Assembly: GCF_004135405.1 (NCBI RefSeq)
Contig: NZ_CP035491.1
Location: 1,054,001-1,118,000 of the forward strand
Direction: 5' to 3'
From: Agromyces protaetiae
GTDB taxonomy: Bacteria; Actinomycetota; Actinomycetes; Actinomycetales; Microbacteriaceae
DNA: 64,000 bases
The notes under the pieces were generated by a model. The model made no database searches and had not been told where the DNA came from. It was given only the letters and a program-made list of their open reading frames with translations. The translations under genes and the position numbers were made by a program. Each line of letters opens with the position of its first letter. Within the stretch, counting starts at the first letter, position 1. Positions 43,704 to 52,232 of the stretch are shown piece by piece.

Positions 43704-45346
43704 GCCGGCACCCGCAGGGCGGCGAGCGCTCGGTGCACCGACGCGACCGCACTCGACCCCTCGCCGACGGCCGCCGCGACCCGCTTCATCGACCCGCGAC
43801 GTACGTCGCCCGCGGCGAAGACGCCGGGGATCGAGGTCTCGTAGGGCAGCGGCATCCGGCCGACGGCCTGCCAGGCCGAGCTCGCGGAGTCGACGACTTC
43901 GACGCCCGTCCGCAGGAACCCGTCGTCGTCGCGTTCGGCGTCGAGCCACTCCGTCGCGGGGCGTGCGCCGATGAAGCAGAAGAGGCCGCGACATCCGACC
44001 GTGCCCGCGAACGCACCGTCGAGGGCGACCGCTTCGAGCGAGTCGCCGCCCTCGAGCCCGACGACGCGCGTGCCCGTGTGCACGTCGATGCGGGGGTTGT
44101 CGACGATGCGGTCGACGAGGTAGCTCGACATCTGCGCGCCGAGGTCCTCCGCGCGGACGACGAGGCGCACGCGACATCCGTTCGCCGCGAGCGCGAGCGA
44201 GGCCTGACCCGCCGAGTTCGCACCGCCGACGACGACGACGTCGGCGCCGACGACCTGTCGGAGCTCGATGGCCGAGGCCGCGTAATGGATGCCTCCGCGC
44301 TCGAACTCGTGCCATCGGTCGAGGCCGAGCGAGCGGTACGTGACGCCCGTCGTGACGACGACCGAGCGGGCGCGTACGACGGCGCCGTCGGCGAGGGTGA
44401 TCTCGTGCCCGGCGGGCGTCTGGACGAGGCTCACGGCTTCGCACGGCGAGTTGATGCGCACGCCGAACTTGAGGGCCTGCAGGCACGCTTGCGAGGTCAG
44501 CTCTCCGCCGCTGACACCGAACGGGAAGCCGAGGTAGTTCTCGATGCGGAGCGTCGCCGCGGACTGGCCGCCGGGGGCGACGGCGTCGAGGAGCACGGTG
44601 CGCAGTCCCTCGGATGCCCCGTAGATGGCGGCCGCGAGTCCGGCAGGGCCCGCGCCGACGACGGCGAGATCGAACCCCGACTCTTCTTCGGCCGAGTATG
44701 CGAGGCCTAGCAGTTCGGCGATCGCTCCGGGCTTGGCACGGGGCACCTTCTCGCCCTGCACAATCGCCGCGGGAAGGTCGGCGACCGTGATGCCGTGTGC
44801 TTCGGCCTTCGCGGCGCTCTCGGGATCGTCGGAGTCCGCCCACTCGTGGGCGAGTTCCATGCGCTCGGCGAACCGCCGTAAGGCCATGGTCTCTGGTGAC
44901 CTCGACGACCCCACGATCTTGAGGGTCAACTTGGCGGGTCCGTTCCGCAGCATCTCGCGACGGCTCCAGAAGGCGTGGAGGAGGAGGTCGCACAGTTCGT
45001 CATCCTCACTCATGAGCCGCTGGAGCGATTCGTGAGAGACCCGCCGCACGCGTCCGGGCGCGGTCACCCGGGCGCTGAGGAACGACTTCTGGCCGTTCAG
45101 GAGCCCGAGTTCGCCGACGAACTGGCGCGGACCGAACGAAATGACCACCGCCTCGGGGAGCGACTTGAACGGTTCGCGGACGACAGTGACTTCGCCTTCC
45201 TCGATGAGGATCAGGTCGTACCAGCGCGTTCCCGCGGAGAAGAGCGTTTCGCCCGCGACGGTGGACTTGGGCTCGCCGTAGCGCAGCAGTCGGGCCCACT
45301 GCAGATCGGCGAGCGGCGGAGAGATCGTGGCGAAAGCCGTTCCCAT
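43700..45346 (-). CDS. cNMP-binding / glutaredoxin-like / thioredoxin-reductase-like fusion
   Basis: A 548-residue three-part protein. Residues 1-135 are a cyclic-nucleotide-binding domain (FVGELGLLNGQKSF). Residues 140-215 look like a glutaredoxin/thioredoxin fold, but the CxxC place reads GSSRSPE. Residues 222-548 are a thioredoxin reductase-like FAD/NAD(P) module with GAGPAGLAAA (231-240), VVVGGANSAGQA and PGVFAAGDVRRG. No CxxC occurs in the NAD domain, so dithiol transfer as in normal TrxR is unlikely. Membrane segments absent. Coupled to the UBP zinc finger protein. The true substrate is unknown. Confidence 0.85.
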   Translation of the reverse strand: MGTAFATISPPLADLQWARLLRYGEPKSTVAGETLFSAGTRWYDLILIEEGEVTVVREPFKSLPEAVVISFGPRQFVGELGLLNGQKSFLSARVTAPGRVRRVSHESLQRLMSEDDELCDLLLHAFWSRREMLRNGPAKLTLKIVGSSRSPETMALRRFAERMELAHEWADSDDPESAAKAEAHGITVADLPAAIVQGEKVPRAKPGAIAELLGLAYSAEEESGFDLAVVGAGPAGLAAAIYGASEGLRTVLLDAVAPGGQSAATLRIENYLGFPFGVSGGELTSQACLQALKFGVRINSPCEAVSLVQTPAGHEITLADGAVVRARSVVVTTGVTYRSLGLDRWHEFERGGIHYAASAIELRQVVGADVVVVGGANSAGQASLALAANGCRVRLVVRAEDLGAQMSSYLVDRIVDNPRIDVHTGTRVVGLEGGDSLEAVALDGAFAGTVGCRGLFCFIGARPATEWLDAERDDDGFLRTGVEVVDSASSAWQAVGRMPLPYETSIPGVFAAGDVRRGSMKRVAAAVGEGSSAVASVHRALAALRVPA

Positions 45347-45404
45347 TCACCCATCGTGCCCCAGTCGGGCCGCGAACGGGAGGGGGAAGCGAGGATCTCT
45401 CGAC

Positions 45405-46082
45405 CTAAGCGGTGACCCACACCGCGGTGGCGATCTCGCGGGGGAGATCGAACGGCGAGCTGTCGGGTGCGCGGGGCGTCGAGAGCGAGACGGCGTCGGC
45501 GGATGTCTCGGCGGATGTCTCGATGCGCACCTCGCTGCCCGGACCGATGCCGACCCGGTCGAGCTCGCGCAGCATCTCGGGATCGCGGTCGCTGATCCGC
45601 AGCACGCGGCCGACGTGGCCGGCCGCCGCATCGGCGAGCAGCACGAACGGCTCGCTCGGAATCGTGCCGTCGGCCGCGGGGATCGCATCGCCGTGCGGGT
45701 CGCGCTCGGGCCTGCCGAGCCGAGCGTCGATCGCCTCGAGCAGCCGATCGGAGACCGCGTGCTCGAGCACCTCGGCCTCGTCGTGCACTTGGTCCCACCC
45801 GTAGCCGAGCTCACGCACGAGCCACGTCTCGATGAGCCGGTGCCGCCGCACGACCGCGAGCGCCCGCAGCCTGCCCGCATCGGTCAGACGCACGGCGCCG
45901 TACGGCACGTGTTGCACGAGCCCCTGCGCGGCCATCTTCTTGACCATCTCGGTCACACTCGACGGGGCGACCCCGAGCTTGCCCGCGAGGACCGACGGGG
46001 TGATGGGGTCGGGCTGCCACTCGGTGTGGGAGTAGACCGTCTTGAGGTAGTCCTCGATCGCGGGACTCGGGGCGGAAGGCAT
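45405..46082 (-). CDS. mntR: DtxR/MntR-family metal-dependent repressor
   Basis: A 225-residue iron/manganese-dependent repressor: N-terminal winged helix (residues 1-70, PSAPSPAIEDYLKTVYSHTE; VSEMVKKM-like helix SVTEMVKKMAAQGLV), dimerisation helices with metal ligands (RHRLIETWLVRELG, DEVHDEAEVLEHAVSDRL-type segment) and a C-terminal FeoA/SH3-like domain. mntH with two palindromic boxes lies 8.6 kb away in this window, so manganese is the likely effector. Start at 46082, TATCCT -10 at 7 nt. Follows the GNAT-AAA gene by 41 bp on the same strand. Confidence 0.88.
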   Translation of the reverse strand: MPSAPSPAIEDYLKTVYSHTEWQPDPITPSVLAGKLGVAPSSVTEMVKKMAAQGLVQHVPYGAVRLTDAGRLRALAVVRRHRLIETWLVRELGYGWDQVHDEAEVLEHAVSDRLLEAIDARLGRPERDPHGDAIPAADGTIPSEPFVLLADAAAGHVGRVLRISDRDPEMLRELDRVGIGPGSEVRIETSAETSADAVSLSTPRAPDSSPFDLPREIATAVWVTA

Positions 46083-46089
46083 CGGCCCC

Positions 46090-46095
46090 AGGATA
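46090..46095 (-). promoter_or_regulatory. -10 element TATCCT, 7 nt before mntR ATG
   Basis: TANNNT hexamer in the 41-bp gap after the GNAT-AAA gene, at leaderless distance from the mntR start. Confidence 0.4.
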
Positions 46096-46123
46096 TCGGG
46101 CGCTCCTCGACCGGCGGCGCGGA

Positions 46124-47422
46124 TCAGACCCGCGCGAGCGCCTCGATGTCTTCGAGGAACGCCGCTGCTGTCTCGGGCGACACCGTCGTGCGGGTGCCCG
46201 CGATCGCCTCGAGGTAGTCGGCGGTCGTCGGGCCGGCGGGCTCGCCCGAGACATCCGGAGCCTTCGCGCCGCGCGCGATCGCCTGCTCGAACGCGCGCTG
46301 CGACGCGCTGCGTGCCGCGAACTCGATGTCGGCGGGCGAGAAGCCCGCCGACCGCTTGACGAGGAGCGCGACGTCGACGAGCCCCGCGACCTGCTCGGGC
46401 ACATACCGCTGCCAGATCGAGAGGCGTGCGGCCTCGTCGGGCAGGCCGATGGGGATGACGTAGTCGAACCGGCCGTGCCGCAAGAAGGCGCTGTCGAGCG
46501 CGCGGATGAAGTTCGTCGCGCAGACCAGCAGACGGCCCGGCTGCTCGCGGAACGCCGGGATGATCTTCAGCAGCTCGTTCGTCACACCCTGCAGCGGCGA
46601 CGGCGGCTCGCCCGAGCGCTGCGCCGCGATCTCCTCCACCTCGTCGATGAAGACGACCGCGTGCTCGAGCTCGGCGATCTTCGTGAACGTCTCGCGCAGC
46701 GCCCCCGCGAGCCCCCGCGGATCGGCCGCGAGCCGCGACGGGAACACCTCGACGAACGACCACTCGAGTCGCGCCGCGATGGCTTTCGCGAACGTCGTCT
46801 TGCCCGTTCCGGGCGGGCCGAACAACACGACCGCGCGCGGCGGCATGACGCCGTACCGGTCGGCGAGATCGGCCTGCGCGAGCGGCAGCACGAGCCGCTG
46901 CTCGAGGATCTCCTTCTCGCGGCGCATGCCCGAGACCGACTCCCACAGGCCCCGCGGCAGCAGGCGCCCGCCGAGCTCGGCGAGCGAGGAGAGCTCCTGC
47001 CGCTGCACGGGGATGCGCCGCTCGAAGTAGCGCAACTGGTGCTTGAGCTCGAAGCCCTGGTTGGTGAACGCATCGATGCGGTGCTCGTTCTCGGGGATCA
47101 GCGCCGAGAGTTTCACGAGCCCGTGCGGCGACATCTGCTTCTCGAGCGCCGCGAGCATGGCCGAGCCGATGCCCTGGCCGCGCCAGTCGTCGTCGATCGC
47201 GAAGAACACGACCCAGCCCTGATCGTGCGCGGCGCGGCCCACGACGGCGCCGATGACGTCATCGCCGTGCACCGCGACGATCGCGTGGTCTTTCTGGCAC
47301 GAGGCGATGACCTCACTGAGGCCGTAGACGGGCTCGTGCGCCGACGGCTGCTGGGCCGCCCACAGATGCAGGATGCCGTCGAGGTGGTCGTTGTGGAACT
47401 CGCGCAGACGCCAGCCGGTCAT
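46124..47422 (-). CDS. GNAT acetyltransferase - AAA+ ATPase fusion
   Basis: A 432-residue fusion. Residues 1-140 form a GNAT domain with the acetyl-CoA loop DDDWRGQGIGSAML (77-90) and NQGFE. Residues 165-400 are an FtsH/Cdc48-like AAA+ ATPase: Walker A GPPGTGKTT (202-210), Walker B VVFIDEVEE, sensor-1 CATNFIRAL, arginine-finger-type RHGRFD. No protease domain or membrane helix. A link between acetylation and remodelling of a target protein is suggested but unknown. TAACCT -10 (47452-47457) and a GAGGAGG ribosome site (47427-47433) precede it. mntR follows. Confidence 0.87.
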   Translation of the reverse strand: MTGWRLREFHNDHLDGILHLWAAQQPSAHEPVYGLSEVIASCQKDHAIVAVHGDDVIGAVVGRAAHDQGWVVFFAIDDDWRGQGIGSAMLAALEKQMSPHGLVKLSALIPENEHRIDAFTNQGFELKHQLRYFERRIPVQRQELSSLAELGGRLLPRGLWESVSGMRREKEILEQRLVLPLAQADLADRYGVMPPRAVVLFGPPGTGKTTFAKAIAARLEWSFVEVFPSRLAADPRGLAGALRETFTKIAELEHAVVFIDEVEEIAAQRSGEPPSPLQGVTNELLKIIPAFREQPGRLLVCATNFIRALDSAFLRHGRFDYVIPIGLPDEAARLSIWQRYVPEQVAGLVDVALLVKRSAGFSPADIEFAARSASQRAFEQAIARGAKAPDVSGEPAGPTTADYLEAIAGTRTTVSPETAAAFLEDIEALARV

Positions 47423-47451
47423 CGTGCCTCCTCGTCGAGGTGTGTCTCAGC

Positions 47452-47457
47452 AGGTTA
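47452..47457 (-). promoter_or_regulatory. -10 element TAACCT for the GNAT-AAA gene
   Basis: TAACCT about 30 nt upstream of the ATG at 47422, with GAGGAGG between, so this transcript has a leader. The rest of the 47423-47623 gap up to the divergent P-type ATPase gene shows nothing else clear. Confidence 0.4.
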
Positions 47458-47623
47458 GGCGACGAGCGGCTCGCGCACGAACTCGATGACGCCCGCGCGG
47501 CCGGACTCGACGGCGAGGGATGCTGGTGCAGCCGCGCGGCGGGTGCGAAACTGTGCTCGCCGCCGCCCCACCGCTCCGGTCGGGGTCGACGGCGGCGAAG
47601 ACGGCACGGCCAGGGGGAGCGGT

Positions 47624-50430
47624 ATGTCGGGCGTGGAAGTGGCGACGGGCGGGGTCGAGAGCGTCGCCCCACCGTACTTGCTCGAGGCGCAGGCGGTCAC
47701 GGCGGAGCTCGGAAGCGATGCATCGACCGGGTTGAGCGGCACCGAGGCCGCCCGTCGGCTCGCCGAGGTCGGCCCGAACGCGATCAAGGGCGATCGCGCG
47801 CCGTCGGTCTGGGCGGTCGCGGCGAGCCAGCTGCGCGACCCGATGAACATCATGCTCGTCGTCGTGGCGGTCGCGAGCTTCCTCATCGCGCAGCTCACCA
47901 CGGGATTCCTCGTCGCCGTCCTCGTCGCGCTCAACGTCGTGCTCGGCACCGGTCAGGATCTTAAGGCGCGCGCGAGCGTCGACGCGCTCGCGAAGCTGCA
48001 AGTGCCGAGGTCGCGTGTGCTGCGCGACGGCGCGATCGAGGTCATCGAGGCCGGCGGGATCGTCCCCGGCGACATCGTGCAGCTCGAGGCGGGCGACCTC
48101 GTGCCCGCCGACGGCCGCATCCTCCGATCGGCGACCCTCGAAGTGCAGGAGGCTGCGCTGACGGGCGAGAGCGCACCGGTCAGCAAAGACGCCGCAGTCC
48201 TCACGGGCCCCGAGGTCACGCTCGGCGACCGCGCGAACATGCTCTTCCAGAACACCTCGGTCACACGAGGAACCGCGGCCGTCGTCGTGACGGCCACCGG
48301 CATGCAGACCGAGATGGGCCGGATCGCGACCATGCTCGCGTCGGTGGACCGCACCGTCTCGCCGTTGCAGCGCGAGCTCAACGGGTTGACGCGTGTGATC
48401 GGCATCTTCGCCTGGGCCGCCGTCGCCGTCATCGTCATCGTCGGGTTCGCCCGCGGGATCTCGGTCGAGGACGTGCTGCTGCTCGGCGTCGCGATGGCGA
48501 TCTCGGCGATCCCGACCGGTCTGCCGACCTTCGTCCAGGCGCTCCTGGCGCAGGGGGCGAAGCAACTCGCCGACGCGCGGGCGATCGTGAAGAACCTCGC
48601 CGACGTCGAGACGCTCGGTGCGACGAGCGCGATCAACAGCGACAAGACGGGCACGCTCACCCTCAACGAGATGATGGTGTCGGTCATCTACTCCGACGGC
48701 GCCTGGTTCGAGGTCGACGGCAACGGCTATGCGAAGGAGGGGGCGATCCGTTCGGCCGCCGGCGTCCCGGTGCCCGACTTCACGCGCCTCGCATACGGCA
48801 TGTCGCTGTGCAGTGACGCGCTCGTCGGCGACGACGGCTCTGTCGTCGGCGACCCCACTGAGGCCGCCCTCGTCGTGCTCTCCGCGAAGCTGGGGGTGGA
48901 TGCCGCGGAGACCCGCCGGGTCTACCCACGGCTGGCCGAGATCCCGTTCGACTCCGACTACAAGTTCATGGCGACGTTCCATCGCATCGTCCTCGACGGC
49001 GAGGAGCGGCTCGTCGAGCTCGTCAAGGGCGGCCCCGACGTCGTGCTCGCGCGGTGCGCGACCGCGCCGACATCCGGCGCCCTCGTGCCCATCGCCGACG
49101 TTCGCGACGAGCTCCTGGCCGCGAACGAGCGCATGGGCGCGCGGGGCCTCCGGGTGCTCGCATTCGCCGTGCGCGTGCTCGACGCGGGCGACGAGGCGGC
49201 GATGGCCGCCGACCCGATGTCGCTCGCCGACGGCCTCACGTTCGCCGGGATGGTCGGCATCATCGACCCGCTCCGCCCCGAGGCGAAGGCCGCCGTCGCC
49301 GTCGCCCTCGGCGCCGGCATCGACGTGCGCATGATCACGGGCGACCACGCGGTGACCGCGCAGGCGATCGGCGAGGACCTCGGCCTCGGGCCGGGCGCGG
49401 TGTCGGGCGCGGAGCTCGCGAAGCTGTCCGACGAAGAGCTCACCGAGCGCCTGCCGAACCTGCACGTCTTCGGTCGTGTCACCCCGAAGACAAACTGCGG
49501 CTCGCACGGGTGATGCAGCGAACCGGACTCGTCGTCGCCATGACGGGCGACGCGGTGAACGATGCGGCCGGGCTCAAGCAGGCCGACATCGGTGTCGCGA
49601 TGGGGTCGGGCAGCGAGGTCACCAAGCAGGCCGCGCGGATGATCCTCACCGACGACAACTTCGGCACCCTCGTGCACGCGGTCGAACTCGGCCGTGGCAT
49701 CTACAGCACGATCGTCGCGTACGTGCGCTTCCAGATGACGCAGCTCATCTCGCTCGTGCTGCTCTTCCTCACCGCCACGGCGTTCGACATCAACCAGGGC
49801 GTCGCGCTCACGCCGCTCATGGTGCTGTTCCTCAACTTCTTCATCAGCATCCCGCCGGTCGCGGTGATCGCGTTCGATCCCGGCGATGCCGACCTCATGC
49901 GGCGGCCGCCCCGCGACCCGAAGGTGACGATCACCAACCGGGGGGCGGTCGTCCGGTGGATCCTGTTCGGCGCCGTCATGTTCCTCTCGGCGCTCATCCC
50001 GCTCGTCGCCGGCCCCGACGAGCTCAGCGTCGACCGCCCGAGCGCATCGATGACGATGGCGTTCGTCGTGCTCGGGTTCTCGACGATCCTGAGCGCGCTC
50101 GTGTTCCGCCGCGACCCGGGCAGCGGCCTCGCCGCCCCCATCCTGTCGGCGCTGAAGATCTTGTCGATCCCGGCGATCCTCATGGTGCTGGCCACCGAGC
50201 TTCCCTTCCTGCAGCGAGGTCTCATGACCCAGTCGCTCACCGCGGTCGAATGGCTCGAGAGCATCGGCCTCGCGTTGCTGCTCCCGGTCGTCGTCGAGGT
50301 GGAGAAATGGATCCGCCGCCGACGCTGGTCCGCGCCGGTGCGGTTCGACACGGAGGCGGCAGTGCTTCCCGAGCGCGCCCGAGCGGTCGACCGGGCACTG
50401 TCCGCCACCCGGGGCGGGCGGGAGGCGTGA
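47624..50430 (+). pseudogene. P-type cation-transporting ATPase, frameshifted
   Basis: About 935 residues after correction. Order: N-terminal cation-ATPase domain, helices 1-2, actuator loop with EAALTGESAP (residues 177-186), helices 3-4, phosphorylation site SDKTGTLTLNE (D340), nucleotide domain, MTGDAVNDAAGLKQADIG hinge, C-terminal helices. Helix 4 reads PTGLP (297-301) where Ca2+-ATPases have PEGLP, losing a cation ligand. The frame breaks at 49482-49485 (CCCC); one more C gives VTPEDKLRLARVMQ. Start 47624 is chosen by the ggggagcgg site; an upstream ATG at 47486 would add a non-conserved tail. GTGA overlap with the glutaminase fusion. Confidence 0.85.
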
Positions 50431-52232
50431 CTCAGGAGTCCCCGGTCGTCGCGCTGCTTCGCCGCATCCTCGACGAGAACTCGGGACTCGACGAGGGCAG
50501 CGTCGCGACCTACATCCCTGAGCTTGCGAAGGCCGATCCATCCCGATTCGGGATCTGCCTCGTCACCGCCGACGGAGCGGTCTACGAAGTCGGCGACACG
50601 CGCTCGGAGTTCACGATCCAGTCGATCTCGAAGCCGTTCGCGTATGCGCTCGCGCTCGACGAGCTCGGCCCCGACGAGGTGCTCGCGCGGGTAGGGGTCG
50701 AGCCGACGGGCGACGCGTTCAACGAGATCTCGCTCGATCCGGGAACAGGGATGCCGTCGAACCCCATGATCAACGCCGGTGCGATCACGACGACAGGACT
50801 CGTCGTCGAGCGCCACGGCGCCGAGTCCGCGGCCGACCTGCTCGGCGTCTTCGGCGGCTTCGCCGGGCGCGCGTTGCGACTCGACGAAGACGTCTACCGG
50901 TCCGAGCGCGAGACGACCCACCGCAATCGGGCGATCGCGCACCTGCTGCGAGGGTCGGGCGCGCTGCGGGGCGATCCTGAAGCCGCACTCGACGCCTACC
51001 TGCGTCAGTGCTCGGTGCTCGTCGACGCGCACGATCTCGGGGTCATGGCCGCGACCCTTGCCGCCGACGGCGTGAACCCGATCACGGGCGTCCGCGTCGT
51101 GTCGCGCCGCACGGTGGGTGACGTCCTGAACGTCATGGACAGCTGCGGCATGTACGACAGCGCGGGCGACTGGCAGTTCACGGTGGGTCTCCCGGCCAAG
51201 AGCGGCGTCGCGGGCGGAGTCATCGCCGTCGTCCCCGGCCGGTTCGGCATCGCGGTGTTCTCCCCGCCGCTCGATCGGCACGGCAACAGCGTGCGCGGGG
51301 TCGCGGTGTGCCGGCAGCTCTCGAGCGAGCTCGACCTGCATCCGCTGCGCTCGGGAACCCATGCCCCTTCGCCGCTGCGGTCGACGTCGACGCTCGCCGG
51401 CTCGGGATCGATCCGGCGACGGCCCGACGCCGACCTCGAGGTCATCGCGCGGCGAGGCTCCGAGGTCTTCGTCGCCGAGCTCCAGGGCGAACTCGACTTC
51501 GTCGCCGCCGAACTCGTCGTCCGGAGCATCCTCGACGCCGAGCCCGAACCGCGCTTCGCCGTCGTGGATCTGCGCCATGTCGACGTCCTGCACCCGGCGA
51601 TCGCGCCCCTCGTCGTCGACCTCGGCGACCTCCTCGCCGCGAGGGGCGGCGGCCTGCTCGTCAGCGCTGCGCCCGACCAGGTCGGAGACGACCCGATCGG
51701 CCCGTCGGTGAAGAGGTTCGCCGACCTCGACCGCGCCCTCGAGTGGTGCGAGGACCACCTGCTCGGCGGTGCGACGACGGCGCCCCGGTCCATCGCGCTC
51801 CGCGACCATCCGGCGCTCGCGGGACTGTCCGGCGAGGCGTTCGACCGCCTCGTCCCGTATCTCGAACCGCGCGCGGTCGCGCCCGGCGAGGCGCTCATCC
51901 GGCGTGGCGAGCCGATCGGCGGGCTGTTCCTGCTGACGTCGGGGCGGCTCAGCGCGCTCGTGCCCGACCCGGGGCATCCGGCTCGGCGTGCGGCGACCCT
52001 CGTGGCGGGGATGCCCGTGGGCGAGCGATCGCTCGTCGGCGCGGTCGACGGGGTCGTCGACGTCGTCGCCGACACCGAGGCGGAGTGCTTCGCACTGCCG
52101 GTCGAGCGGATGCCCCGGCTCCGCGCCGAGGAGCCGGGCCTCGTCGTGACGCTCGTGTCGAACCTGCTCTCGATCGCCGCCGCGCGCATCGACGAGTTCT
52201 CGGGCCGGCCGGCGGCGGTCGCGCGCGGCTAG
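50427..52232 (+). CDS. glsA: Glutaminase - STAS - cNMP-binding fusion
   Basis: A 601-residue fusion. Residues 1-305 are a serine-dependent glutaminase with the catalytic Ser-Lys pair in QSISKPF (S66, K69), GTGMPSNPMINAGAI and NVMDSCGMYD. Residues about 335-440 are a STAS domain (FVAELQGELDFVAAELVV), where the usual phosphorylatable Ser in the ID-SS-G loop is replaced by DVLHPAI. Residues about 460-590 are a cyclic-nucleotide-binding domain (APGEALIRRGEPIGGLFLLTSG). It would release ammonia and glutamate from glutamine under allosteric control. The GTG overlaps the P-type ATPase stop by 4 bp, implying a joint function. Confidence 0.88.
   Translation: MTQESPVVALLRRILDENSGLDEGSVATYIPELAKADPSRFGICLVTADGAVYEVGDTRSEFTIQSISKPFAYALALDELGPDEVLARVGVEPTGDAFNEISLDPGTGMPSNPMINAGAITTTGLVVERHGAESAADLLGVFGGFAGRALRLDEDVYRSERETTHRNRAIAHLLRGSGALRGDPEAALDAYLRQCSVLVDAHDLGVMAATLAADGVNPITGVRVVSRRTVGDVLNVMDSCGMYDSAGDWQFTVGLPAKSGVAGGVIAVVPGRFGIAVFSPPLDRHGNSVRGVAVCRQLSSELDLHPLRSGTHAPSPLRSTSTLAGSGSIRRRPDADLEVIARRGSEVFVAELQGELDFVAAELVVRSILDAEPEPRFAVVDLRHVDVLHPAIAPLVVDLGDLLAARGGGLLVSAAPDQVGDDPIGPSVKRFADLDRALEWCEDHLLGGATTAPRSIALRDHPALAGLSGEAFDRLVPYLEPRAVAPGEALIRRGEPIGGLFLLTSGRLSALVPDPGHPARRAATLVAGMPVGERSLVGAVDGVVDVVADTEAECFALPVERMPRLRAEEPGLVVTLVSNLLSIAAARIDEFSGRPAAVARG

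Noticed and set aside
49476-52232. Longer glutaminase frame beginning at 49476
   Set aside because: The first 317 residues are a wrong-frame translation of the P-type ATPase C-terminus; the GTG at 50427 fits the family start.
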